From Solobacterium sp. (GTDB lineage: Bacteria; Bacillota_I; Bacilli_A; Erysipelotrichales; Erysipelotrichaceae), in assembly GCA_017941735.1 (NCBI GenBank), contig JAGAVW010000018.1, positions 1-54,686 on the forward strand: a stretch of 54,686 nt of DNA, in the 5' to 3' direction. Position 1 is the stretch's first letter, and every line of letters starts with the position of its first letter. This document shows, piece after piece, positions 47,104 to 54,686 of this stretch. The notes under the pieces are model-generated. The model did no database searches. It worked only from the letters and a program-made list of their open reading frames with translations, and was not told the DNA's origin. The position numbers and the translations under genes were made by a program.

Positions 47104-47801
47104 TTAGTAACACCTCCAAAGCGACGATCTCTTGTTTGGTATTCTTCTATGCATCGCTTTAAGACTTCTGGCGTAAACTCTGGCCAACTCTCAGGTACAA
47201 ATTCTAATTCAGCATACGCGATTTGCCATAAAAGATAATTTGAGATACGTTGTTCTCCACTGGTACGAATTAATAAATCAACCGGTGGAAAATCTTTTGT
47301 CATCAAATAGGATTCAAAGAGTTCTTCGGTTAAATCTTCGCTCGCCTTTCCTTCTTTTACATCCTTTGCGTATTGTTTCGCTGCTAGAATAATTTCACGA
47401 TGTGATCCATAGTTAACCGCAAGATTTAAATGTAAGCCGGTATTATTTTTCGATTCTTCGACTGCTTCTATCAATACATTACGTGTTGCCTCTGGTAAGG
47501 CATCCATTTCACCAAGTATATGCATCGAATAATTACGACGCATAAACTCCTTCATATATTTTTTAAAGAATAAAGCAGGTAAGCTCATAATATATTTCAC
47601 TTCTTCCATGGAACGCTTCCAGTTTTCGGTCGAAAACGCATAGAGTGTTAAATACTCTACGCCAAGTTCTTCGGCTGCAATCGCAATGGTGCGCACATTA
47701 TCCGAGCCGACTAAGTGTCCCGCTGTACGTGGGAGGCCTTGGGCTTGGGCATAGTGTCCATTTCCATCCATAATAATCGCTAAATGCTTACATTCTTTCA
47801 T
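47100..47801 (-). CDS. uppS: Undecaprenyl diphosphate synthase
   Basis: UppS makes the C55 lipid carrier for cell-wall precursors. IIMDGNG is followed by LPRTAGHLVG, then YAFSTENWKR and PVDLLIRTSGEQRISNYLLWQ. Two usually conserved arginines look replaced: GNGRW reads GNGHY, and the GGR motif reads GSH. The downstream Arg residues of IRTSGE and the later signature are kept. The 233 residues are typical. It lies between the ABC ATPase and cdsA. Confidence 0.93.
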   Translation of the reverse strand: MKECKHLAIIMDGNGHYAQAQGLPRTAGHLVGSDNVRTIAIAAEELGVEYLTLYAFSTENWKRSMEEVKYIMSLPALFFKKYMKEFMRRNYSMHILGEMDALPEATRNVLIEAVEESKNNTGLHLNLAVNYGSHREIILAAKQYAKDVKEGKASEDLTEELFESYLMTKDFPPVDLLIRTSGEQRISNYLLWQIAYAELEFVPESWPEFTPEVLKRCIEEYQTRDRRFGGVTK

Positions 47802-47839
47802 ATTCTCTCCAATCCATTATTTTATCATAGTTCCATTTC

Positions 47840-48895
47840 TTAGCGCAGTTCGATTCGTTCGCCATTGCGGTCAAAAAAGAGCATATGTTCCATGTCAATA
47901 TCAAAATAAACAAGTTCCCCAATCTTCATAGGTGCATTTGCGTCAATCTCTAATAGTTCCTCTTCGCATTTAACACGATATAGATATTGGGCATTCACAT
48001 GTTGGATTTCTTCAATCACGCCACTAAACTCTCCAACGGGATGAAACTGGATATAATTGGGGCGAATGCCAACTAAGACTTCTTGTTCTGGTAAGCCTCT
48101 TTCAAGGGGAATTTGTTTCCCTAATAACTCCAATGCCATCTTCCCTTTTACGATATGCACCTTCCCGTCCACAAAATTCATGCGTGGTTTCCCAAAGAAG
48201 GAAGCCGCAAAGACATTGCTTGGATTTTCATAAAGGGTTAAAGCTCTTTCAAAAGCCATCAATCTTCCATGATCTAAAATACCAATCCAATCCCCAAAAA
48301 ACATCGCTTCTTCTTGGTCGTGCGTCGATAGAATCATCGTAATGCCACGCTCTTTTTGGATTTCTTTAATCTCTTTTTGTAGTTCTTCTTTTAAGCGAAT
48401 ATCTAAATTCGCAAAGGGTTCATCTAAGAGAAGAACCTTAGTATCACGTACTAAGGCGCGTGCCATTTCCACGCGTTGGCGTTCTCCACCAGATAACGCT
48501 TCTGGTGTTCGATCTAATAAGGAGGCAATCTTTAACTGCGTTGCGACTTCTTCGAGTTTCGCTTCGGTTTCTTCTTTTGAGAAACCTAGTTTATCCATCC
48601 CATAGGTAATGTTATGGCGAATTTTCACATGAGGAAAAAGCAATGGGGTTTGAAACATCATTCCAACTTGGCGCTCTTTAATGGGCAAATCTTTGACATA
48701 GACTTCATCAAAATAGATTTCCCCTTCGGTTGGTTCTTCTAAGCCTGCTAGTAAGCGCAATAAAGTCGTCTTCCCCGCCCCTGAAGGTCCAATGAGTGCT
48801 AAACATTCCCCACTACCTAAAGAGAAAGAGACATCCTCTACCGCAAGGATGTCTTGATATTTTTTTGAAATGTTTGACAATCGAATGCTTGTCAT
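47840..48895 (-). CDS. CUT1/MalK-type ABC transporter ATPase
   Basis: This 351-residue ATPase has Walker A GPSGAGKTT, LSGGERQR, Walker B VLLLDEPFANLD and the H-loop STHDQEEAM. The C-terminal TOBE-type regulatory domain (about residues 240-345) with VGIRPNYIQFHPVG puts it with MalK/UgpC/MsmX. PRMNFVDG is the conserved linker. No permease or receptor is nearby, so it could be a shared MsmX-like ATPase for several sugar uptake systems. It lies between frr and uppS with short gaps, in an operon where such a gene is unusual. Confidence 0.88.
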   Translation of the reverse strand: MTSIRLSNISKKYQDILAVEDVSFSLGSGECLALIGPSGAGKTTLLRLLAGLEEPTEGEIYFDEVYVKDLPIKERQVGMMFQTPLLFPHVKIRHNITYGMDKLGFSKEETEAKLEEVATQLKIASLLDRTPEALSGGERQRVEMARALVRDTKVLLLDEPFANLDIRLKEELQKEIKEIQKERGITMILSTHDQEEAMFFGDWIGILDHGRLMAFERALTLYENPSNVFAASFFGKPRMNFVDGKVHIVKGKMALELLGKQIPLERGLPEQEVLVGIRPNYIQFHPVGEFSGVIEEIQHVNAQYLYRVKCEEELLEIDANAPMKIGELVYFDIDMEHMLFFDRNGERIELR

Positions 48896-48898
48896 GAA

Positions 48899-49444
48899 TT
48901 AGACTTTTAATACCTCTTCACTCTTCTTATCAGCTAAGCCATCAATTTGTTTGATGTAATCATCTGTAAGTTTTTGAATTTCTTTTTCGGCATCTTTTTG
49001 GACATCTTCATCCATTGTCTTATCGTTTTTGATTGCGGTATTCGCATCACGACGTACATTACGGATTTTCACTTTCGCTTCTTCTGCCATTTTGCCAACC
49101 TTTTTGGTCATCTCTTTACGTGTTTCCCCTGTTAATTGTGGAACCGAAAGACGAATGACACTGCCATCATTGTTTGGCGCAATTCCCAAATCAGCCGTAT
49201 TACATGCCTTTTCAATATCCTTTAAACTAGATGGATCATAAGGCTTAATCACAAGGGTACGCCCTTCTTGGACAGAAATCGATGCGATTTGATTGAGTGG
49301 TGTAGGCGAACCATAGTATTCGACTTCCACTTTATCTAACATATTTGGATTTGCCATACCGGTACGTACTGTGTTTAGCTCATCCTTTAAATAAGCAATC
49401 GCTTTTTCCATTTTTTCTTTACTTGTTTCTACTATTGGATACAT
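48899..49444 (-). CDS. frr: Ribosome recycling factor
   Basis: RRF with EF-G splits post-termination ribosomes. The 181-residue product has the full two-domain pattern, including LNTVRTGMANPNMLD, VEYYGSPTPLNQIA and the C-terminal helix AIKNDKTMDEDVQKDAEKEIQ. It lies 13 bases after pyrH, the usual order pyrH-frr. It is followed by the ABC ATPase rather than uppS. Confidence 0.98.
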   Translation of the reverse strand: MYPIVETSKEKMEKAIAYLKDELNTVRTGMANPNMLDKVEVEYYGSPTPLNQIASISVQEGRTLVIKPYDPSSLKDIEKACNTADLGIAPNNDGSVIRLSVPQLTGETRKEMTKKVGKMAEEAKVKIRNVRRDANTAIKNDKTMDEDVQKDAEKEIQKLTDDYIKQIDGLADKKSEEVLKV

Positions 49445-49456
49445 ATTTCTTTCCTC

Positions 49457-50158
49457 CTATTCAATGAGTGTTCCAATCGGTTCCCCGTTTACGACACGCA
49501 AGATATTACCACTTTCATTCATATTGAAGACCACAAGCTTCATTCCATTATCTTTACAAAGGGTTGCGGCCGTTAAATCCATAACTTGAAGGTTTTGGTT
49601 CACCAAATCCATATAGCCTAAATGATCGTATTTCACTGCATCTGGATTCTTATCTGGATCATCCGAATACACCCCATCCACACCATTTTTAGCCATCAAA
49701 ATAGCATCGGCCTTAATCTCTTGTGCGCGCAGTGCGGAGGCTGTGTCAGTTGAGAAATACGGACTTCCTGTTCCTCCACCAAAGATGACAATACGCCCTT
49801 TTTCCAAATGACGTATAGCACGACGTTGGATAAATGGTTCGGCAACCGTTGGGATATCAATCGCGGTTTGTACGCGGGTATCTACGCCTAAGCTTTCAAG
49901 TGTGGATTGTACGGCTAAAGCATTAATCACTGTTGCAAGCATGCCCATATTATCCCCTTGGACACGGTCAATTCCCATTTGTTCTAGTTTTTTACCACGG
50001 ATGAAGTTTCCTCCACCCACAACAATTGCGATTTCCACACCCGCATCATGTACTTCTTTGATTTCCTTACAAATGACACGAATCACCTCTGAATCAAAAT
50101 TGGTATCATTTCCAGAAAGTGCTTCACCACTTAATTTCAATAATATTCTCTTATACAT
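49457..50158 (-). CDS. pyrH: Uridylate kinase (UMP kinase)
   Basis: PyrH phosphorylates UMP to UDP. The conserved opening [25 protein letters not shown], the [14 protein letters not shown] and TVAEPFI regions, and the DDPDKNPDA loop are visible. I chose the ATG at 50158, five bases after a GGAGG; the longer reading adds 27 residues that do not fit the family. The 233 residues match. It is the first gene of the operon because a terminator and an extended -10 promoter lie upstream, so it is cut off from tsf. Confidence 0.97.
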   Translation of the reverse strand: MYKRILLKLSGEALSGNDTNFDSEVIRVICKEIKEVHDAGVEIAIVVGGGNFIRGKKLEQMGIDRVQGDNMGMLATVINALAVQSTLESLGVDTRVQTAIDIPTVAEPFIQRRAIRHLEKGRIVIFGGGTGSPYFSTDTASALRAQEIKADAILMAKNGVDGVYSDDPDKNPDAVKYDHLGYMDLVNQNLQVMDLTAATLCKDNGMKLVVFNMNESGNILRVVNGEPIGTLIE

Positions 50159-50183
50159 GGAAGCCTCCAAATTTACTGTTTTC

Positions 50184-50192
50184 ATTATAGCA
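50184..50192 (-). promoter_or_regulatory. Extended -10 promoter of the pyrH operon
   Basis: TGC precedes a perfect TATAAT (50184-50189) on the minus strand. It lies after the surface protein terminator and before pyrH. Confidence 0.65.
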
Positions 50193-50211
50193 TATCCATT
50201 TGTAACATTAA

Positions 50212-50244
50212 GCGTAAAGAAAAGTGATCCGAAGATCACTTTTT
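50212..50244 (-). terminator. Terminator of the surface protein gene
   Basis: A 10-bp stem (AAAAGTGATC, CGAA tetraloop, GATCACTTTT) is followed on the minus strand by TTTTCTTT and overlaps the stop codon of the surface protein. Confidence 0.88.
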
Positions 50245-51571
50245 ATGCGTTTGTTTTCTTAATCACACGACGAGTTCCTAAAGCAACTCCTAAAGCAAGT
50301 AAGAAGATTGTAGTATATTGCGTTAGGTTTGTATTGTCTGCTGTATTAGGGACAACCACTTGATTTGTTTTGGTTGTCTTTGGAGGTGTTGGTTTACTTG
50401 GTGTACTAGTAGGTGTTGCCGTTGGAGTGGAAGTTGGCTCTACTGAAGGCGATGTTGTAGGCTCTTCACTAGGGGTAGGTTCCTCGCTTGGTGTAGGTTC
50501 CTCACTTGGTGTAGGTTCCTCGCTTGGTGTAGGTTCCTCACTTGGTGTAGGTTCCTCGCTTGGTGTAGGTTCCTCGCTTGGCTCAGGCTCTTTCTTTGTA
50601 ACAATGACGGTTTCTGCTAGCATCCCTAAATCCCCATTGTGTGTTGTCAGGACCTCTTCACCGTCTTTAAGTTCTGTGCGTATGCTGAATGTTCCTGTAT
50701 TTTGAAATGCATCAAATGTAACAACTACCTCTGTTGCCCCAATCGAAGCAACAACCGTTTTTGTTTGCACAACTTCTGAAGTATCTTTGTTGATAAGTGT
50801 GCTCACCACAGTATACTCTTTCGTCACATCTTTCAAAGAAACAGTATCTTTAATAACCACATCTGCCCCTTCTTCTACAACAATTTCCGCTGCTTTATCC
50901 GCTTTCGCATCAGTCCCATTTGCATTAGCGGTTGTGTTTAGAATGGATGGCGTAGCTCCTTCAGAGACAACTAAAGACATCACAGCTTGCCACATGCCAT
51001 TATGACCATCACTATTATCCGCATTCGTATACATTTCTAATTCTAAGTTCACTCCACTTGGAACATCTTCCTGTAACGCCTTATTTACAATATCTTGTGC
51101 CAAACCAGACACATTAATACTACTTGTAAAATACCAAATGGCTTCTTGTGTGGCGGTTCGGAATTCATCGTCACTCGCTGCACCTTGTACATTGGCTCCA
51201 TTATTTGGATACCCAAAATAAAGTACCTTTTTTAAAGTTTCCCAATGATTTATCCCATCTCGCCAATAATCCTTAGAACCTGTGCGCCCTGCACTATAAT
51301 TCTCATAAGTATCGCTCGTCGTAATCTTATCATCATAAGAAATTCCATTTGTATTTGGATACTTAGGGACATACTTCTCAGCACAGTATGCAACTTTTCC
51401 ATCAACAGATAAAAAGTCTTCTTCTACATAACCACTATTACCTTCTGATTTAACAAAATAACTATCTGCGGCCAGAATGTTTATGAAGTCCATTCTAACC
51501 ATAGTAAAAACTGCTAAAACTGCCATTAATAATACACATATTGATTTAATTCTTTGCCTATTACGCTTCAT
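50243..51571 (-). CDS. Thioester-domain (TQXA) surface protein with PSEEPT repeats and sorting signal
   Basis: A 442-residue cell-surface protein from the ATG at 51571. A signal peptide (about residues 1-35) precedes a thioester domain with the Cys in VAYCAEK (residue 63) and the Gln in ATQEAIWYFT (residue 142), the pair that forms an internal thioester for covalent host binding. A VaFE-like beta domain (about residues 230-325) ends in THNGDL..AETV. A tract of repeated PSEEPT and a Thr/Pro-rich spacer follow. The anchor is VPNTAD, a hydrophobic segment and RRVIKK. VPNTA is nearer to sortase class D signals than to LPXTG. No sortase lies in the window. Confidence 0.87.
   Translation of the reverse strand: MKRNRQRIKSICVLLMAVLAVFTMVRMDFINILAADSYFVKSEGNSGYVEEDFLSVDGKVAYCAEKYVPKYPNTNGISYDDKITTSDTYENYSAGRTGSKDYWRDGINHWETLKKVLYFGYPNNGANVQGAASDDEFRTATQEAIWYFTSSINVSGLAQDIVNKALQEDVPSGVNLELEMYTNADNSDGHNGMWQAVMSLVVSEGATPSILNTTANANGTDAKADKAAEIVVEEGADVVIKDTVSLKDVTKEYTVVSTLINKDTSEVVQTKTVVASIGATEVVVTFDAFQNTGTFSIRTELKDGEEVLTTHNGDLGMLAETVIVTKKEPEPSEEPTPSEEPTPSEEPTPSEEPTPSEEPTPSEEPTPSEEPTTSPSVEPTSTPTATPTSTPSKPTPPKTTKTNQVVVPNTADNTNLTQYTTIFLLALGVALGTRRVIKKTNA
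50454..50589. repeat. 18-bp tandem repeats coding PSEEPT
   Basis: Six clear 18-bp units run from 50472 to 50579, with a degenerate unit before 50472 and a partial one after. Units mostly read GGTGTAGGTTCCTCGCTT and alternate CGC/CAC. Unit length is a multiple of three, so copy change keeps the frame. Confidence 0.9.
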
Positions 51572-51574
51572 ATT

Positions 51575-51581
51575 CCCCCCC
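51575..51581 (-). repeat. Poly-G(7) tract before the surface protein start
   Basis: Seven consecutive G on the minus strand end three bases before the ATG at 51571 and form the only Shine-Dalgarno-like sequence. Such a tract could slip and alter spacing. Confidence 0.7.
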
Positions 51582-51620
51582 AATAATCACTAAGCAATCT
51601 ACCATTATCACTAATAAAAT

Positions 51621-51648
51621 ATTCTACTATAAACAGACAAAAAGTAAA
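51621..51648 (-). promoter_or_regulatory. Likely promoter of the surface protein gene
   Basis: TTTACT (51643-51648) and TAGAAT (51621-51626) on the minus strand are 16 bases apart. The leader to the ATG would be about 45 bases. Confidence 0.5.
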
Positions 51649-51677
51649 CTTAGTTCAATCAATTCTATCATTTTTAG

Positions 51678-51683
51678 TATAAT
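51678..51683 (+). promoter_or_regulatory. -10 box of the Ppx/GppA gene
   Basis: A perfect TATAAT lies 17 bases before the ATG at 51701, with AAGGAAAAG as ribosome site between. The -35 (TTCAAT, 51654-51659) is weak. Confidence 0.5.
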
Positions 51684-51700
51684 AAACAAGGAAAAGAAAC

Positions 51701-52576
51701 ATGATACAGATCGGAATTGTTGATATTGGCTCAAATACAGTCGTTTTGAATGTTTATAAAGTAGAAGAAGATTCTTTTAAGATTGTCTATCACAAAAGTA
51801 CTCCCGTTCATTTAATCCAGTACATTCATGATGGGCAATTAGACAAAGACGGTTTTGATTTCTGTCTTAGTACGCTTCGAAAATATAGTGAAAAACTTAA
51901 TGAAATGGATGTAAAAGAATCGGTTGCTTTTGTGACCGAGCCTTGGCGTGCTTTACATAACCCAAACGACTTTCTCGATGCGATAAACCAACTCTTTCCT
52001 ATCAAGGCCTTAAGCGGTGAAGAAGAAGCAATGTATGATTATCTAGGAAGCCTTACTGATGTCATGGATATCAAAGATGGTAGCGCGTTTGATATTGGTG
52101 GTGGAAGCACAGAATTAATCACCTTTAAGAATCAAGAGATAATCGAAGCTGTTTCCATCCCATATGGATGTGTACGTTTAAAAGAAATGCCTGTTGAGCA
52201 AGCCTTAACAAATCAAATCATTCAAGAAACATTACGTGATTATCCAAGATTAAATTCCATTCCTAATCCAACGATGGTAGGAATTGGAGGAACCTGTCGC
52301 GCGCTTGGTTTAGTATGTGATGCCTTATACCATACGGGTGACTTGATGCCGGTGGAGCGGATTGAAACCATTTATCAAAACCTTCTTAGCCAAGAAGAAA
52401 AGACGATTGCAGTTATGAAAGAAGTTGTTAACCCAGCTCGTCAAGAAGTCTTCTTGCCTGGCGTTAATATGTTGGTATCGATTTTACGTAATTTCCAAAT
52501 TAAAAATGTACGCATTTCAAAAGGATGTGTACGAGAAGGTATCTTATTAGAAGTGATGAAAGATTTAGAAAACTAA
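51701..52576 (+). CDS. Ppx/GppA-family phosphatase
   Basis: This ASKHA-fold protein hydrolyses polyphosphate and/or pppGpp. The glycine-rich VDIGSNTVVLNVY and FDIGGGSTELITF loops and VGIGGTCRALG are the ATPase-fold phosphate motifs. Its 291 residues are only the N-terminal Ppx/GppA domain, without the C-terminal helical domain of E. coli Ppx. It stands alone between divergent and convergent genes. Confidence 0.88.
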   Translation: MIQIGIVDIGSNTVVLNVYKVEEDSFKIVYHKSTPVHLIQYIHDGQLDKDGFDFCLSTLRKYSEKLNEMDVKESVAFVTEPWRALHNPNDFLDAINQLFPIKALSGEEEAMYDYLGSLTDVMDIKDGSAFDIGGGSTELITFKNQEIIEAVSIPYGCVRLKEMPVEQALTNQIIQETLRDYPRLNSIPNPTMVGIGGTCRALGLVCDALYHTGDLMPVERIETIYQNLLSQEEKTIAVMKEVVNPARQEVFLPGVNMLVSILRNFQIKNVRISKGCVREGILLEVMKDLEN

Positions 52577-52587
52577 ATCTTTTTTCT
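52559..52587 (+). terminator. Terminator of the Ppx/GppA gene
   Basis: A 10-bp stem (AAAGATTTAG, loop AAAA, CTAAATCTTT) includes the stop codon and is followed by a T run. Confidence 0.78.
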
Positions 52588-52597
52588 TATATCTACA

Positions 52598-53767
52598 TCA
52601 AACTTGCGCAACCTTTGCCTTTTGTGCCTCTTCTTTTACTGCTGCTGCAACTGACGTAGCAACACGCGCATCAAAAACATCCGGAATGATATAATCCGCT
52701 TTTAACTCTTCTTCCGTAATTAAATTCGCAATCGCATACGCAGCAGCAAGTTTCATGCCTTCTGTAATTTCCCGTGCACGCGCATCTAATGCGCCACGGA
52801 ATAAACCAGGGAACACAAGCACATTGTTAATTTGATTTGGATAATCCGAGCGTCCTGTCCCCACAATTGCTGCACCTGCTTTTAAGGCTTCTTCTGGTTG
52901 AATTTCTGGGGTTGGATTGGCAAGTGGGAAAACGATGGCTTTTTCATTCATCGATTGAATCATTGTGGATGTCACAATATTTGGAGCAGAAACACCAATC
53001 AATACATCCGCACCCACTAAGGCATCCGCAAGCGTTCCACTTTCATGATTTAAATTGGTAAACTTACATAATTCCTGTTGTGCTTCATTTTGTGCTGTCT
53101 CTTCATTAAGAATTCCAAAGCGATCCGTATATATAAGATTCTTAATTCCATATTGAAGTAATAATTTCCCAATCGCACTTCCTGCAGCCCCTGCCCCACT
53201 AATCACAACTTTAATGCTTTCTTTATCCTTTTTCACAAGCTTCAAAGCATTGATTAAAGCAGCTAATAACACAATAGCTGTTCCATGTTGATCATCATGG
53301 AAGACAGGTATGGAAAGACGCTCTTTTAAACGTGCTTCAACTTCAAAACAACGAGGTGCAGCAATATCTTCTAAATTGATGCCTCCAAAAGATGGCGCGA
53401 TACGTATGATTGTTTCTACAATTTCATCGGTATCTTTTGTATCTAAACAAATGGGAATCGCATCGACATTGGCAAATGTTTTAAATAATGCACACTTTCC
53501 TTCCATGACGGGAAGACCCGCTTCTGGACCAATATCGCCTAAACCAAGGACAGCCGTTCCATCTGTAATAACCGCGACAAGATTTCCTTTACTGGTATAA
53601 CGATAGACATCGTCTTTATTCTCTTTAATCTTACGACAAGGTTCTGCTACCCCAGGCGTATAGACAATGCTTAAATCTTCTTTGGTTTCAATTTTGACTT
53701 TTGATTGTACTTCGAGTTTCCCTTGTTTATCTTCGTGTAACTTTAAGGCTAGTTCGTTATAATCCAT
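52598..53767 (-). CDS. NAD(P)-dependent malic enzyme
   Basis: This short bacterial malic enzyme converts malate to pyruvate and CO2. VYTPGVAEPCRKI, LGDIGPEAGLPVMEGK, FHDDQHGTAIVLLAAL and VSGAGAAGSAIGKLL (NAD site) are the family motifs. The 389 residues match the small, MaeA-like NAD type without the phosphotransacetylase domain. A good GAGGA site precedes the start. It sits between tsf and the Ppx gene and has its own promoter. Confidence 0.92.
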   Translation of the reverse strand: MDYNELALKLHEDKQGKLEVQSKVKIETKEDLSIVYTPGVAEPCRKIKENKDDVYRYTSKGNLVAVITDGTAVLGLGDIGPEAGLPVMEGKCALFKTFANVDAIPICLDTKDTDEIVETIIRIAPSFGGINLEDIAAPRCFEVEARLKERLSIPVFHDDQHGTAIVLLAALINALKLVKKDKESIKVVISGAGAAGSAIGKLLLQYGIKNLIYTDRFGILNEETAQNEAQQELCKFTNLNHESGTLADALVGADVLIGVSAPNIVTSTMIQSMNEKAIVFPLANPTPEIQPEEALKAGAAIVGTGRSDYPNQINNVLVFPGLFRGALDARAREITEGMKLAAAYAIANLITEEELKADYIIPDVFDARVATSVAAAVKEEAQKAKVAQV

Positions 53768-53789
53768 CTTTGTTTCCTCGCTAATCTAA

Positions 53790-53818
53790 ACTATACTAAA
53801 AACCTTAACAAGTGTAAA
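53790..53818 (-). promoter_or_regulatory. Promoter of the malic enzyme gene
   Basis: TTTACA (53813-53818) and TATAGT (53790-53795) on the minus strand are 17 bases apart. The -35 overlaps the tail of the tsf terminator. Confidence 0.75.
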
Positions 53819-53845
53819 AAAAGCCGTAGATTCCTACGGCTTTCT
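53815..53845 (-). terminator. Terminator of tsf
   Basis: A 10-bp stem (AAAGCCGTAG, loop ATTC, CTACGGCTTT) is followed on the minus strand by a T run. Confidence 0.88.
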
Positions 53846-53846
53846 A

Positions 53847-54686
53847 CTACTTCATCATTGCAGCAACTTCAGCAGCGAAATTGTCTTCTTTCTTTTCAAT
53901 GCCTTCCCCAACTTTGTAGCGCACAAATTTGAGAACTTCTGCACTATTTTCTTTGAGGTATTGACCGCACTTCTTATCTTGATCTAAGAAGAAGATTTGA
54001 TCTACTAAGCACATATCTTGAAGAGATTTTGAGAGTCTTCCTTCCACAATACCTGCTTTTACTTTATCTGGTTTTTCAGCTAAACTTGGATCATTTTTAA
54101 CAAGTTCTTCTTGAATGGAACGTTCATGTTCAATTACATCACTTGGCATATCATCACGGGATACATAAGTTGGTGTCATGGACGCAACTTGCATAGCCAT
54201 ATTCTTTGCGAGTTGTTCGTCATTGTTTCCCTTAACAACAACTACTGCAGAAATGGTTCCACCCATATGCATGTAACTACCGAAGTTTTCATCGTCTGCT
54301 TTTTCAACTACTTCAAAGCGACGTAATTTGATGTTTTCTCCAATGATTGCGACCGCATTAATAATCGCATCATTTAAGGTGCCATCTCCAACTGGTAAAG
54401 CAAGTGCTGCTTCAACATCAGCAGGATTATTCGCAAGAATTACATCTGCTGCTTCATCTAAGAGTGCTTGGAACTTTTCGTTCTTCGCAACGAAGTCTGT
54501 TTCGGAGTTGATTTCTAAGACAACTGCTTTATTGCCATCAATCTTAACTTTTGTAAGACCTTCAGCAGCCGTACGTCCTTCTTTCTTTTCTGCTTTTGCG
54601 ATTCCTTTTTTACGGAGCCAGTCAACTGCTTTTGCCATATCACCTTCGCATTCAACGAGGGCTTTTTTGCAGTCCATCATGCCTGC
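53847..54686 (-). CDS. tsf: Elongation factor Ts, partial (N-terminus beyond window)
   Basis: EF-Ts recycles EF-Tu by nucleotide exchange. The visible part starts at the family's AGMMDCKKAL and continues with INSETDFVAKN, MQVASMTPTYVSRDDMPSD and a C-terminal FVRYKVGEGIEKKEDNFAAEVAAMMK-like region. The frame runs to the last base of the window, so the first about 15-20 residues are missing. It is the last gene before a terminator, so pyrH no longer follows it directly. Confidence 0.95.
   Translation of the reverse strand, partial: AGMMDCKKALVECEGDMAKAVDWLRKKGIAKAEKKEGRTAAEGLTKVKIDGNKAVVLEINSETDFVAKNEKFQALLDEAADVILANNPADVEAALALPVGDGTLNDAIINAVAIIGENIKLRRFEVVEKADDENFGSYMHMGGTISAVVVVKGNNDEQLAKNMAMQVASMTPTYVSRDDMPSDVIEHERSIQEELVKNDPSLAEKPDKVKAGIVEGRLSKSLQDMCLVDQIFFLDQDKKCGQYLKENSAEVLKFVRYKVGEGIEKKEDNFAAEVAAMMK

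Noticed and set aside
50472..50579. Regular 18-bp units, considered as a CRISPR-like array
   Set aside because: There are no spacers; the units are contiguous, in frame and encode PSEEPT.
50370..50705. 111-residue plus-strand frame made of VGSSLG repeats
   Set aside because: It is the reverse reading of the PSEEPT repeat tract of the surface protein.

Overview
The window is a dense stretch of a low-GC Bacillota (Firmicutes) chromosome. It carries the Gram-positive lipid II amidation pair MurT/GatD, the DnaB/DnaI helicase-loading proteins, RNase J, YhaM, a DNA polymerase I whose proofreading domain looks dead, HrcA/CIRCE heat-shock control and a sortase-anchored surface protein. The combination and the compact, AT-rich style suggest an Erysipelotrichia-like gut or oral bacterium; that placement is inference. 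About 54 genes are visible, 48 on the minus strand. I see no rRNA, tRNA, insertion sequence, prophage or CRISPR array, and no gene-free stretch longer than 300 bases.

Layout. 1-540: a HIT-family hydrolase. 536-6527 (minus): a five-gene, fully overlapping operon of a membrane flippase-like protein, a glycosyltransferase fused to a full-length RecX, YhaM, MurT and GatD. 6638-8125: a DUF1846 protein. 8180-12572: a lone PTS EIIA, a lipid kinase, a HAD phosphatase, FucO, a small membrane protein and a LUD-domain protein. 12645-21094: the heat-shock operon hrcA-grpE-dnaK-dnaJ-clpB with a lipoprotein polysaccharide deacetylase between dnaK and dnaJ. 21228-24202: a GntR-controlled ABC exporter operon ending in a receiver-less winged-helix protein. 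24303-29574: nitroreductase, large esterase, YdeI-like protein, coaD, rsmD and ftsW. 29646-32110 (plus): def and an RNase J gene. 32134-32562: Hsp20 with its own CIRCE. 32759-42381: an MBL-fold protein, pfkA, dnaI, dnaB, coaE, mutM, polA, a ZnuA-like lipoprotein lacking its metal ligands, and radC. 42444-43046: an unknown membrane protein. 43068-50158: galE, then rseP-dxr-cdsA-uppS-(sugar-type ABC ATPase)-frr-pyrH. 50243-54686: a thioester-domain surface protein, a Ppx/GppA protein and malic enzyme, which lie between pyrH and the truncated tsf.

How it works together. The two large conserved blocks are the envelope/translation operon (pyrH to rseP) and the replication/repair block (polA to dnaI). 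HrcA should control both heat-shock units, because each strong promoter has its -35 box inside the CIRCE spacer. Many stop codons sit inside terminator stems, and convergent genes share terminators. At least two genes (6527 minus and 42444 plus) have a -10 box so close to the ATG that their mRNAs are probably leaderless.

No single large unknown system is visible. The most unusual items are the glycosyltransferase-RecX fusion, the deacetylase inside the chaperone operon, the ligand-less ZnuA-like lipoprotein, the leaderless starts, the four 9-bp operator-like repeats before gntR, and the surface protein with a poly-G tract at its start and a VPNTA-type anchor.
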